The notes below the pieces were generated by a model. The model had not been told where the DNA came from. It ran no database searches and worked only from the letters and a program-made list of their open reading frames with translations. 64,000 nt of DNA from Malaya genurostris (lineage: Eukaryota; Arthropoda; Insecta; Diptera; Culicidae), in NCBI RefSeq assembly GCF_030247185.1, contig NC_080572.1, forward strand, positions 156,119,080 to 156,183,079, read 5' to 3'. Made by a program: the position numbers and the translations under genes. Positions 45,282 through 56,039 of the stretch are shown here, one piece after another. Each line of letters starts with the position of its first letter. Positions within the stretch are counted from its first letter, which is position 1.

Positions 45282-46944
45282 AAAATCAACAAAACAGCAG
45301 AGAGTTATGGAAAATTCTCAAACAGCTTATCAAGCCTACACATAGTGCATCGAAAAGCATAACTTCTGACGGTATAGAAGAACACACAGAACAAATTATA
45401 TCTGAAAAGTTCAACAGTTATTTCATAAATTGTGTTCAACAGATCAATCAAAGTACTGAATTGGTAGGTGAACCTGTTGAAATAACACAGCCGATGAATA
45501 ACTATTGTAGACTTGATGAATTTCAACCAATCACTTTTGAACAATTGAAAAATATTTGTTTTAATTTGGGAAAATCGACTGGTATTGACAATGTAAACTC
45601 AAAAGTGATACAGGATTGCTTTCATGTTATCGGACACGATCTACTGGACTGAATCGTTGTACACGAGGAACGTGCCAAAAGTGTGGAAAGAATCTCTGGC
45701 GGTTCCTATCCCCAAGGTTACTGGAACGGATAAAACCGAGCAGTACCGTCTCATTAACATGTTGCACACGCTGGAAAACATTCTGGAACTTGTTAAAGAT
45801 CAGCTGATTAACTATTTGAACTTTAACAGTTTGCTAATGCCGGAACAATCGGGATATCGTAAGAGTCACTCTTGTGAAACCGCTCTGAACCTAGTATTGG
45901 CAAAATGGAAGGAGAAAATCGAAGCCAAAGAGAGTATTTTTGCTGTGTTCTTGGATTTGAAGAGAGCCTTTGAAACAATTTAAGACCTTTATTGTTGCAG
46001 ACATTACGGCGTTTTGGCATCGGGGGAATGGAACATGAATGCTTTGAAAACTATTTATGTGGTAGATCTCAAAAGACTGTTTTTAACGATGTAGTGTCTA
46101 GGTCCTATTCTATTTATTATGTATATTAATGATATGAAGCGAGTCTTACGTTTATGTGATATAAATTTGTTTGCTGATGACACTGTTCTGTTCATTACGG
46201 CTAAAGATGTCAATGAGGCTGTTGCACATTTAAACGAGGATCTAAGTTCGCTGGTTAAAATTTAAGCAACGTTGCGAAAACTAAATATATAGTTATTTCT
46301 TCTGTTAGCACCGGTCATGATGCCAATGTGGAAATTGATGGTGACACTATTGATCGCGTTAGAGAAATGAAGTATCTTGGAGTCATACTTGATGAAAAGT
46401 TAACATTCAAATCTCATATCAATAACGTCATCAAGAAGATTGCCAAAAAATATGGTGTATTATGTCGTTTGAAAAATGACTTAACGACCCATAGTAAGAT
46501 TCTGTTGTAAAAACAGTCATTTCACCACACATTGACTGTTGCCCATCCCTTCTGTTTCTTGCTAATAACACACAAATCTTGAGATTACAGCGACTGCAAA
46601 ATAAAATCATGCGATTAGTTCTAAAATGTAGTAGATATACCTACTCACTCACTGTGAAACAGAGAGTTTACTACTTAACCATGGTATTTATTTTCAAGAT
46701 ATTAAATGGCATGCTGCCTTGATATTTGTGTGATCGAATTGAAAGAGGAACTGATTTGCATAGATACAATACTAGAAACGCTTCTGATGCTAGAACACCA
46801 AGCTTTTTATTAGTCAGATCGCAAAACTCATTATTGTACAGGGGAATAAGTTTTTTCAATTCAATGCCAAGAGAAATCAAACGCGCGACGACATTGGTGG
46901 AGTTCAAAAAGTTATGTATTTCACACATAAAGTCCGTTTTGTAA
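45282..46944 (+). pseudogene. CR1-like ORF2, second half (RT)
   Basis: Continues the interrupted ORF2: SRELWKILKQL (about 45296), ISEKFNSYFINCVQQINQST, ITFEQLKNICFNLGKSTGID (about 45532), YTRNVPKVWKESLAVPIPKV, MPEQSGYRKSHSCETALNLV, AVFLDLKRAFETI (motif A), then a gap and INLFADDTVLFI (motif C, about 46167) with the catalytic pair intact. Next are KYLGVILDEKLTFKSHINNV and the end LVEFKKLCISHIKSVL at 46944. Stops and frameshifts occur every few hundred bases, and the PQG motif is deleted. No RNase H follows. Confidence 0.8.
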
Positions 46945-47339
46945 GCAAATATTCAGTTAGTTAGTTCAAATTTTTTAGATTTTTTATTTTTTTTTGCGTA
47001 TTACGAAGATTGTATTTTTTTGTTTATATATACATTATTGTGAGACGTATTAAGTTATTATGTTCGCTATGATGATGATGGATTTTTAGTTTATTTGAGA
47101 GTTAAAAATAATGAGCAGTCTACAAACGTTGGAGCCTCGCGAGCGTAGCAGGTAGTGACTATTTGGAAAGCAAACAGGACTGGCCGAAGAGCCTTAGCAT
47201 TTGGTGTGTTAAGTTTGCTCTTGACCTTGATCGCAAGGTTTGATTATTAATTTAAGGAATAGATTCGGTAAACTAATTGTGATCGACAGTTGTTGATGGA
47301 ATTGGGCTTGGCTCTGCTCATCCGCAGTCTCGTTACTCC

Positions 47340-47480
47340 ATCGTAGCTGATGTGTGTAGCGACGAACTGGTCCGTCGGGAGGGGCCAGGTGAATTACTGT
47401 CTGATACTGGTAAAGATATCGGTTTCGATTCCTGATGTGATCAAGGATCTTCCCGGGTTGGAAATTTTCTTTATTAACCC
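47340..47480 (+). mobile_element. tRNA-SINE-like fragment
   Basis: GGTTTCGATTCCT at 47421-47433 resembles an RNA polymerase III B box. TGTGTAGCGACGAACTGG upstream (about 47350) is a weak A box. It is followed by CAAGGATCTTCCCGGGTTGG and AAATTTTCTT, a combination I associate with mosquito tRNA-derived SINEs. No clear tail. Decayed. Confidence 0.4.
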
Positions 47481-47863
47481 TGGATAGTAAATCCGAAATA
47501 TTTGAATGTTATTTTGTGGTCAATCGTTCTTTTGAAGAAGAATCTATACCTGCTAGATTAATCAGATCGTTTTCTTTTGTTTACTGGTTAAGATATAAAA
47601 AAAATAAAAAAATATTAACTATCATTTAGATAACTCGTTCTGCTCACAAAAGTTGTCGAGACAACAATTTTAATTGGCAAATTAGAAGAAGAAAAAGTTT
47701 TCATTTCACGCATTCCAATGATGCCCACTGCTATGCCATTTCATGCTGCCTGTTTGCGTTTCGGCAAACCGTCGGTTTTATATATTTTGTCTTGTTGTGC
47801 GCGATATAAAAAGGTTGGGGCCACTATCATAGAGCATTATAATGTTATTTTTCTTCAATAATC

Positions 47864-49040
<1,177 letters not shown>

Positions 49041-49175
49041 AGAGAGGTTATGCTTGAAAAATCGGCTAGTAAGAGTGTCCTATACCATTCGACACAAATT
49101 GTCGAGCTGAGCAATGTATGTGTATGTATGTATCAAATAATGTCACTAATTTTTTCAGTAATGGCTTTTCATGTA

Positions 49176-50070
49176 TCAGGTGTACAACTTTGCTTCCGAC
49201 GTTTTCCGATAGGTGGCTGGTTAAAATACATAGATGATAATGCCTTTGAAGTGAGTGTGTACAGTGCCTAACGAATTGTCATCGCCGTTTCAGTGACAGT
49301 TGTTCTTGTTTTCCTATTATTCACGCTCGAAAATGTCTGTTTATGTGCCCAATTCTCGCCATTTGCGGGAAGTTTTACTTTTCTGTTGCAATTCGAAAAA
49401 AAATGCATCTGAAGCGCATCGAATGCTTTCAAAAACTTACGGTGATTCTGCTCTGAGTAAAAGAACGTGTTGAGAGTGATTTCAACGTTTTAAAAATGGT
49501 GATTTCGATGTCGAAAACAAACATGATGGTGGAAGAGAAAAAAACCTTCAAAGATGAATAACAATTTACTACGAGCTCTTAAAACCGGGTGAAACCATCA
49601 CAGGAGATCGCTACCGAACGCAACTGATGCGCCTTAGTCGCGCGCTAAAAGAAAAACGGCCACAGTATCAAGAGCGACATGGCAAAGTCATCCTCCAACA
49701 CGACAATGCTCGGCCTCACGTCGCAAAAGTGATCAAAAAGTACCTGGAAACGCTGAAATGGGAAGTCTTGCCCCACCCGCCGTATTCCCCAGATGTCGTT
49801 CCTTCTCACTTCCACCTATTACGTTCGATGGCACACGGCCTGGCAGATCCACATTTTCAATCCTTCGAAGAGTTGGAAAAATGGATTGCTTCATGGATAG
49901 CGTCAAAAAAGGATTCCTTTTTTCGAGCCGGGATCCGAAAATTTCTGGAAAGATGGGAAAAAGTTGTCGCTAGCGACGGACAATACTTTGAATAATACAT
50001 CTGTAAGCACTTTTTCGCAATAAAGCTTTAAATGTTGGAAAAAACGCCGGAAGCAAAATTGTACACCTAA
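49176..50070 (+). mobile_element. mariner (DD34D) transposon, internally deleted
   Basis: Terminal inverted repeats of about 28 bp: AGGTGTACAACTTTGCTTCC at the left end and its near-complement at the right end, flanked by TA (49174-49175, 50071-50072). Length 895 bp against about 1.3 kb for a full mariner. The reading frame is broken in its N-terminal two thirds. Confidence 0.85.
49627..49995 (+). pseudogene. mariner transposase C-terminal part, catalytic Asp lost
   Basis: Open for 122 codons. ILQHDNARPHVAKVIKKYLE carries the second catalytic Asp; 34 residues later, where mariner has YSPDxxPSDYHL, this copy has YSPDVVPSHFHL, so the third Asp of D,D34D is His. The end (RKFLERWEKVVASDGQYFE) is the usual mariner C-terminus. 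Upstream, weak remains of the DNA-binding part and a CCW-region are in other frames (about 49330-49560), interrupted by stops, and the segment with the first catalytic Asp is missing. The protein could not catalyse transposition. Confidence 0.85.
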
Positions 50071-50189
50071 TACTTAGGTTCAAAAGAAAGGTCCTACAGT
50101 TCCATAGGCTGCTAATGAATTTTATCCGGGTCCAACTTCCGGTTGAGGCTGCTACTTGATTCATGGACCATCAATGTCAACTTCCCTTT

Positions 50190-50385
50190 CTAAGTAGCCT
50201 AGATAGCCGTGTAGTGTCAGTAGCGGTTTCCCAACTGGCTAAGAATAACGTTACGGTCCACCTGTACCGGTGGCATACAGTCGTGAACGGAATATCTTGG
50301 TTTTTGCCCTTACTGTGGTAAGCCAAGCTCTGGCACAGTGAACGATCTCATTCTTCGGAACTCGTGGGATTTAAATGATTACCTT
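50190..50385. repeat. 196-bp repeat, copy 2
   Basis: Same sequence as 48045-48240. It lies directly beside the 3' end of RTE-2 (minus), where GTAAGGTAATCATTTAAATC joins the two. Confidence 0.75.
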
Positions 50386-52565
50386 ACCTAACAGCTATAG
50401 TTCTGAGGTGTCCTTTGCTGTATCAAGCATACATCTCCACATAACTCGGTCCATGGCTGCTCATCGCCAGCCACTCAAGGCACGGATGCATCGTAGATCA
50501 CCCTCTACTTGATCGATCAACCTTACTCGCTGCGCCCCTCTTCTTCTTGTACCAGTTGGATTAGATTCAAGAACCATTTTCACTAGTCTATCGTCCGACA
50601 TCCTTATGACATGCCAGCCCATCGTATTCGCCCGATTTAGCTGTCCGTACGATGGGTGGTTCTCCTAGCAGCTGTTGCAATTCGTGATTCATACGCCGTC
50701 TCCTCGTTCCGTCTTCCATCTGCACTCCGCCATAGATGGTCTTCAGTACCTATCTTTCGAAAACACTACGGGCGCGGGTCCTCTGTCAACATAGTCCAAG
50801 TCTCGTAGCCATAGAGAACAACCGGTGTAATGAGCGTTTTGTAGATGGTTAATTTCGTGAGGTTGCGTACTTTTCTCGATCGAAAGAGTTTTCTGAGTCA
50901 AAAGTACGCACGATTTCCTGCTAAAATATGTCTCTGGATTTCTATGCTGGTGTCATTATCGGCGGTCACGAGTGAACTGAAATACACGAACTCGTCAACC
51001 ACCTCTATATCGTCACTGTCTATCAATATTCATGGTGGGAGGCGTAGTGTTTCTTTTCTAAAGCCTCTTCCTCTCATGTATTTTGTTTTTGACGCATTTA
51101 TGGTCAGCCCGATATGCATAGATTCCGCTTTCAGTTCGGTGTATGTTTCCATCATCTTCTCAAGGTTACGTGTCAATATCGTCAGCGAAGCCAAAAAGTT
51201 GTACGGACTTTCGGAAGATCGTGCCACTCGTGTCGATCCTCGCTTCCAAAGCGATATTGAACAAAATACAGAAAGTTCATCATCTTGACGTAGCCCTCTT
51301 CGCGATTCGAAGGGACTCGAGAGCGTCCCAGATACTCGGACGTAGCACATCACTCCATCCATCGTTGCTTTGACCAACCGCGTCAGTTTATCCGGGAAAC
51401 CGTATTCGTGCATGATCTGCCATAGCTGTTCTCGATCGATTGTGTCGTATGCCGCTTTGAAGTCAATGAATAGGTGATGCGTGGGTACGTTGTATTCACA
51501 ACACTTCTGGAGTGCTTGTCTTATCCCGAATATTTGATCCGTAGTGGCGCGGGCTCCAGTAAATCTCGCTTGGTACGGCCCTACGAATTCCTTAGCTATT
51601 GGTGATAGACGACGGCAAAGGATCTGGGAGAGTACCTTGTAGGCGGCGTTCAGCAATATGATTGCGAGATAATTGCAACAGACGAGCTTATCGCCCTTTT
51701 TGTAGACGGGACATACCACTCCATCCATCCAGTCCTGCGGTAGAATCTCCTCCTCCCAAATCCTAGAAATCATCCAGTGCAGCGCTCTAGCCAGTGCCTC
51801 TCCTCCATGTTTGAGCAGCTCGCCTGGCAACTGGTCATTGCCCGCGGCTTTGTTGTTTCTCAGCTTGCCGATCTCCTCACTTATCTCCGACAGATCAGGG
51901 GCTGGGAATTTGTCGTCGGCTGAGCGTGCACCCAGATTGATTCCTGTACCGTTCTCTGTATCTTGTGCTTCGCCATTCAGATGCTCGTCATAGTACTGCT
52001 TCCACCTTTCGATCACCTCGCGTTCGTTCGTGAGAAGGTTACCACTGGTATCTCTGCACATTTCGGCCTGTGGCGTGTTGCCTCTACGTGAGCGGTTCAC
52101 TTTCCAATAGAACTTCCGCGTGTCATTTGCGCGATACAGCTGTTCCATCGCTTTGCGATCTTGGTCTTCCTACTGGCGCTTTTTCCTCCGGAAAACCGTG
52201 TTCTGTCTGTTCCGTGCCTGCCTGTATCGTTCCTCGTTCGCTCTAGTGCGGTGTTGCAGCAACCACGCCCTTGCTGCATTCTACTCTTCGACCAACTGCT
52301 GACATTCGCCGTCAAATCAGTCTATTCCTCGATTCGATAACCTCGTACCTAGAACGGTTGCAGCAGTGCTACTCACGGCGGACCTTATGTTACTCCAGCC
52401 GTCTTCAAGAGTCGCCGCGCCAAGCTGCTCTTCCGTTGGTAGCACTAGCTCCAGTTGTTGCGCGTATTCCTCTACAGTACGAATGCTACGTAGTTGCTCG
52501 AGATTGAGTCCCGGCGTTCCTGTGCGACGAGTATGGTGCACCGTCGATAGTTTTAAGCTTTTTCA
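50386..52565 (-). mobile_element. RTE-clade retrotransposon RTE-2, 5'-truncated
   Basis: Minus strand. It begins inside the ORF at about 52565 (5' truncation) and runs to the 3' end near 50386. It keeps the linker, RT core and C-terminus, each with frame breaks, but lacks the endonuclease. The same family as RTE-1, it supplies the RT core that RTE-1 lost. Confidence 0.85.
50450..52541 (-). pseudogene. RTE-2 ORF (linker, RT, C-terminus)
   Basis: Coding order: LEDGWSNIRSAVSSTAATVL (about 52410), a stop, RANDTRKFYWKVNRSRRGNT (about 52130), KLRNNKAAGNDQLPGELLKH (about 51855), WMDGVVCPVYKKGDKLVCCN, GPYQARFTGARATTDQIFGI (about 51590), FIDFKAAYDTIDREQLW (RT motif A, about 51460), and GLRQDDELS (motif B region, where RTE has GxRQGD; Gly is Asp). 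The frame is then off until SMHIGLTINASKTKYMRGRG (about 51110), skipping the FADD box, which lies in a frameshifted segment near 51250. The C-terminal remnant reaches GTRRRGAQRVRLIDQVEGDL (about 50555). Confidence 0.8.
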
Positions 52566-52679
52566 ATAATTCTTGAATCCGAGAACGTTGACAATGATTA
52601 CAGGTGGCGCTGTGATCGATCATAATCGTTTCCTTTTGGGTGATAAATTCTCAGCAAAGGACACATGCAAATAGCCATG

Positions 52680-53590
52680 CAAATTTTTTCAAAAATGCAA
52701 TAAAACACAACGGTTCATTCGATTTAAAAATTTATTTTTTCATATTAAGGTACAATCCTTCCGGTTAATTGTGGAATATAATTTCATTCAAATGGCTGCC
52801 TCGGCTGGCCGTGCAGTACACCATACGGTCGGTCTCGTTTTTTAGTACATTTTAGATTGTATGCAGCTTTATTTCAGCTATGGCTGCACGAATGTTGTCA
52901 TTCAAGGTTTGAATTGTCTCTGGCTTGTCCACAGAACACTTATCTTTGACAACCCCCCAAAGATAACAGTCTACCGGCGTCAAATGACAGCTCCGAGGCA
53001 GCCAAACGACATCCGAATTTGGACTGATAATTCGATCTTCGAAGATTGTGCGCAGAAGATCGATCGTAGCGTTGGCTGTGTGGCACGGAGCGCCGTCTTG
53101 TTGGAATCACATGGTGTCTAAGTCTTCCTCTTCAAGTAACGGGAAGAACCAATCGCTAATCATGGCGCGGTAGCGCTCGCCATTGACCGTAGGGGCGGCT
53201 CCTGCCTCATTTTCGAAGAAAAATGGCCCAATGATGCCGCCAGACCAAAATCCGCACCAAACCGTCACTCTCTGAGAATGTATCGGCTTCTCCATGATAA
53301 CGTGCGGGTTTTGTGTCCACCAGATGCGACAATTTTGCTTATTAACATATCCGCCGAGAAGAAAATGTACCTTATCCGAGAAGATGATTTTTGGGCAAAA
53401 ATCGGCGTCTTCTTCAAGCTGATTTTCAAAGTAAAACTGCACTATTTTTACGCGTTCCTCAAGCGTATACACAAGCATTTTCGTTCAGCGGAAGGATAAA
53501 ACTAAGTTTCTGTCAAATCAGAAGTGACATTGAGGTTACCAATGCCGAAATAACCGCTAGTTCAAAAAAAAAGTTAGATGGCGGACCCTG
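52680..53590 (-). mobile_element. DD41D Tc1/mariner-superfamily transposon, one end lost
   Basis: The right end (5' on the minus strand) has CAGGGTCCGCCATCTAACTT ending at 53590, next to TA. The left end, near 52680, is degraded and shows no matching terminal repeat. The interior codes a transposase with D,D41D spacing (rosa-type). The CAGGGTCC terminus is shared with the DD37D element at 30.3 kb, though the rest differs. Confidence 0.75.
52783..53478 (-). pseudogene. DD41D transposase, truncated and with stop
   Basis: From 53478: LEERVKIVQFYFENQ is fused directly to FCPKIIFSDKVHFLLGGYVN, so the DNA-binding region is deleted. The first catalytic Asp is in FSDKVHF. After DTM a TGA replaces the Trp of WFQQDG. 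The second Asp is in FQQDGAPCHTAN and the third in LTPVDCYLWG, with 41 residues between them. The end is RGSHLNEIIFHN near 52783. All three Asp are kept, but the deletion and stop make it inactive. Confidence 0.8.
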
Positions 53591-53599
53591 TATTAAATA

Positions 53600-54205
53600 A
53601 GAAATAACACTTAAATATCGGTTCAGTCATTTCCGAGAAAACTAGTACACTAAAACATATATACATATATACATACACAGACATTTTGCGATATCGGTGA
53701 GCTAATTCGAATGGTATAAGAAACTGGGCACTCCGGACTTCGGTTTAAAAATGGGTTTTCACAGTGATTTCTATATGAGAAAGGAAAAATATGGAAACCG
53801 AAAAATTTGAGAATTTCGACAATCCTCAATAATGCAAGCGAAGCTTGATACATTACAGGACTAGGCTGATATGTTAATGGGTAAGTTAGTAACGCCACTT
53901 GTGGTATCAATAAACTAGTAACAAATATATTATATATCAATATGGATCACTTTAACGAATCCAATACAAATCGAAAAGGACATCACAGTAACACCATCTC
54001 GCAATGAAAAAAGCTATTAGTTCAGTCATGTTTCACAGTTTGCGTTTAGCGTGCACTCAGAAGTGAAATGTCAAAAATAATTGAGCATCAACGTTGCCAG
54101 GTGAAGTATACCGATTTATAGGTATTTATACAGATATTTGACCTCTATATCGCAATACAGATATGTACTCCCAAAATACCGATAATTCACGGATCGTACA
54201 GATAA
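53600..54205. other. Inverted S remnants, then spacer
   Basis: 53600-53720 has inverted S sequence (ATCGGTTCAGTCATTTCCGA, ATACATACACAGACATTTTG, AATTCGAATGGTATA). 53900-54205 holds AGCATCAACGTTGCCAGGTG and TACCGATTTATAGGTATTTA, also seen in inverted form near 63.4 kb (CCTGGCAACGCTGTTGAACA). No gene is seen. Confidence 0.5.
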
Positions 54206-54209
54206 ATAC

Positions 54210-54528
54210 CGATTTTTGTCGTGAATACGACTTACTTTACTATGGGGCGCCTTTTCAAAATTAGCCATATGGAAGAATGGGCAGAACGTAATCGCGAATA
54301 TCTCGACTTGTATTAATGGTAGCAACATAATTCTTTCACCATTTCATCAAAAATATGATCAGGAATTCAGGATAATATTTTGAACAGTGTGCGATAACCA
54401 CAAACAACTCAAAAATTAAGTTTTCTTAAAATTTGAAAACAACGCGGAAAACTTTTTACTTTCGCTGGGTTTTTCGCGCAAGGACGACGATTTTGAGATA
54501 GTCAGGCACATATCTTCAACTGAATGCG
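54210..54528 (+). repeat. Repeat family G, copy G3 (head and body)
   Basis: Starts TTTTTGTCGTGAATACGACT at about 54213, continues ACTTTACTATGGGGCGCCTT, then a 300-bp body shared with G1 and G2, and ends in GAGATAGTCAGGCACATATC just before the TATA box. It forms the upstream region of the promoter listed next. Confidence 0.75.
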
Positions 54529-54566
54529 TATAAAAGGGGAACCGTGGTCGAAAATCGATCATTTCT
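54529..54566 (+). promoter_or_regulatory. TATA/Inr core promoter of copy G3
   Basis: TATAAAAGGGG starts at 54529. The initiator-like TCATTTC has its A at 54561, 32 bp downstream. The first ATG is at 54580, leaving a leader of only about 19 nt. Copy G2 conserves the TATA box, the ATCGATCATT initiator region and the ATGGAAGC start (minus strand, about 19380-19320), which argues that the arrangement is maintained within the family. Confidence 0.55.
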
Positions 54567-54579
54567 TTTCGTGCGTTCG

Positions 54580-55272
54580 ATGGAAGCAGACGTCGTGGGA
54601 GTGGAATCATCAACCAGCAGCGACAGAGAATGCACCTTCTGCGTGGTTAATAAAAACCTCAAACGCTCAGGTCGCATCTCTCATTCGCTTGCTGGCCATC
54701 GAGGCGCGTGGACCAGTCAGCAGCAGCAGCGGGAGTTAACCAGCAGCGAGAGAGAATGCACCTTCTGCGTGGTTAATAAAAACCTCAAACGCTCAGGTCG
54801 CATCTCTCATTCGCTTGCTGGCCATCAAGGCGAGACGACCAGCCAGCAGCAGCAGCGGGAGTTAACCAGCAGCGAGAGAGAATGCACCTTCTGCGTGGTT
54901 AATAAAAACCTCAAACGCTCAGGTCGCATCTCTCATTCGCTTGCTGGCCATCGAAGCGCGTGGACCAGCCAGCAGCAGCAGCGGGAGTTAACCAGCAGCG
55001 AGAGAGAATGCACCTTCTGCGTGGTTAATAAAAACCTCAAACGCTCAGGTCGCATCTCTCATTCGCTTGCTGGCCATCGAAGCGCGTGGACCAGCCAGCA
55101 GCAGCAGCGGGAGTTAACCAGCAGCGAGAGAGAATGCACCTTCTGCGTGGTTAATAAAAACCTCAAACGCTCAGGTCGCATCTCTCATTCGCTTGCTGGC
55201 CACACAGGCGAGAACCAGCAGCGACTGAAACTGGATTCTGAGTCTGTTATTGGATCTAAATTTAGGTCTTGA
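54580..55272 (+). CDS. Tandem-repeat ORF (230 aa) with CxxC...H...H-like units
   Basis: From ATG 54580 to TGA 55270-55272. After MEADVVGVESSTSSDR there are four and a half copies of a 42-residue unit starting ECTFCVVNKNLKRSGRISHS, followed by LAGHR.AWTSQQQQRELTSS. Each unit has C-x2-C-x13-H-x4-H spacing, close to but not equal to the C2H2 zinc-finger rule (x12), followed by a Gln/Ser linker. The units are nearly identical, so openness mostly reflects one open unit copied several times and is weak proof of coding. No known protein is recognised. Copy G2 has related DNA (CTFCVVKNLKRSSRNSH in its first unit) but with stops later. It could be a minisatellite in a transposon leader rather than a gene. 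Confidence 0.35.
   Translation: MEADVVGVESSTSSDRECTFCVVNKNLKRSGRISHSLAGHRGAWTSQQQQRELTSSERECTFCVVNKNLKRSGRISHSLAGHQGETTSQQQQRELTSSERECTFCVVNKNLKRSGRISHSLAGHRSAWTSQQQQRELTSSERECTFCVVNKNLKRSGRISHSLAGHRSAWTSQQQQRELTSSERECTFCVVNKNLKRSGRISHSLAGHTGENQQRLKLDSESVIGSKFRS
54629..55209 (+). repeat. 126-bp tandem repeat, about 4.6 units
   Basis: AATGCACCTTCTGCGTGGTT recurs at 54629, 54755, 54881, 55007 and 55133, exactly every 126 bp. Units differ by a handful of substitutions (GGCGCG, AGGCGAGACG, AGCGCG variants). The low divergence points to recent amplification or gene conversion. Confidence 0.95.
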
Positions 55273-55594
55273 ACTCAGGGTCCAGTTCTCTATTCCAGAC
55301 TTCTATTCGGTTGTTCTTAAAACCATAATAATACTCCTAAAGAATTATGCGGAATTTACTTTACTGTACCTCTATACAACCTATTTTTTATTCATGGCGA
55401 AAAATCGTCTTCAAATTTCAGAGCTTAGTTCCGGAATATGAGTTTAGAATTCAGAGTCTGCGTGCTGAACTGGATTCTGGAAAATGATTGTAGTTCTAGA
55501 ACTAAAATCCAACTGAGTTCTGAGTCTGTTCTATGTTCTAAATTTAATTCTTGAACTCAGATCCAGTTATTAATTTCAGAATTCTTCAAATCGG
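55210..55594 (+). repeat. Degenerate duplication after the G3 ORF
   Basis: TTCTGAGTCTGTTATTGGAT near 55236 and a similar block with TTCTGAGTCTGTTCTATGTT near 55518 (followed in both by CTAAATTTA and CTTGAACTCAG) form an imperfect direct repeat about 280 bp apart. No gene. Confidence 0.5.
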
Positions 55595-55595
55595 T

Positions 55596-55830
55596 TCTTT
55601 TGTCGTGAATACGACTTACTTTACTATGGTGTGCCTTTTCAAAATTTACCCTCTGAGAGAGTGATAAGTTTTTGATCGTGAATATCTATTGTATCTAATG
55701 AATCAACATAATTCTTGCGACATGCCATCGGAAATATGATCACAATTTTATGATAAAATTTTCAGTTTTGTGACATAGTCTCAAATAATTCAAAATTAAA
55801 CTTTTCTGAAATGTTTGGTATAAACGAGTA
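55596..55830 (+). repeat. Repeat family G, copy G4 (head only)
   Basis: Begins TTTTGTCGTGAATACGACTT and follows the G body to about 55830 with more divergence; it lacks the promoter and repeat array. It lies in the same orientation as G3, about 1.39 kb downstream. Confidence 0.7.
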
Positions 55831-56026
55831 TCGAAGAGGATAATTCATATGGCGCGTTTGCCTTTCTCGTATTTTTAAAGCTCATAGCTCAGTGATTTGT
55901 GAACGGATTTATATAATCTAACTACCAATAGAATCGAAATTTTTCAATTTAAACGTGTATAGCAAAAGCATTGAAGTATTTCAATAGTACACTATTGAAA
56001 AACTTGTCTCATTTGATCCATGTCAA
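55831..56026. other. Short spacer before I-A
   Basis: AT-rich, no feature. It holds ATTTCAATAGTACACTATTGAAA, a short palindrome at about 55979-56001. Confidence 0.4.
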
Positions 56027-56039
56027 CACCAGCCAATCA

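Larger units (their letters stand above)
36400..47290 (+). mobile_element. CR1-like retrotransposon split by I-B
   Basis: One element in two halves: 36400-39224 and 45282 to about 47290, separated by the 6-kb I-B insertion. The frame across the empty site reads YIQRKIDQNQQN then SRELWKILKQL, which fits an endonuclease-RT linker. ORF1 has an N-terminal PHD finger and C-terminal zinc knuckles; ORF2 has endonuclease and RT but no RNase H. I place it in the CR1/L2 group of the Jockey superfamily; the clade is not certain. The 3' end is imprecise. Confidence 0.8.
49060..50160 (+). repeat. Repeat S copy split by a mariner element
   Basis: Left half 49060-49175 (CCATTCGACACAAATTGTCG, GAGCTGAGCA, short TG tract, AATGTCACTAATTTTTTCAG). 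Right half 50071-50160 (CTTAGGTTCAAAAGAAAGGT, AACTTCCGGTT). The order is as in the S array at 13 kb once the mariner is removed. Confidence 0.75.
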
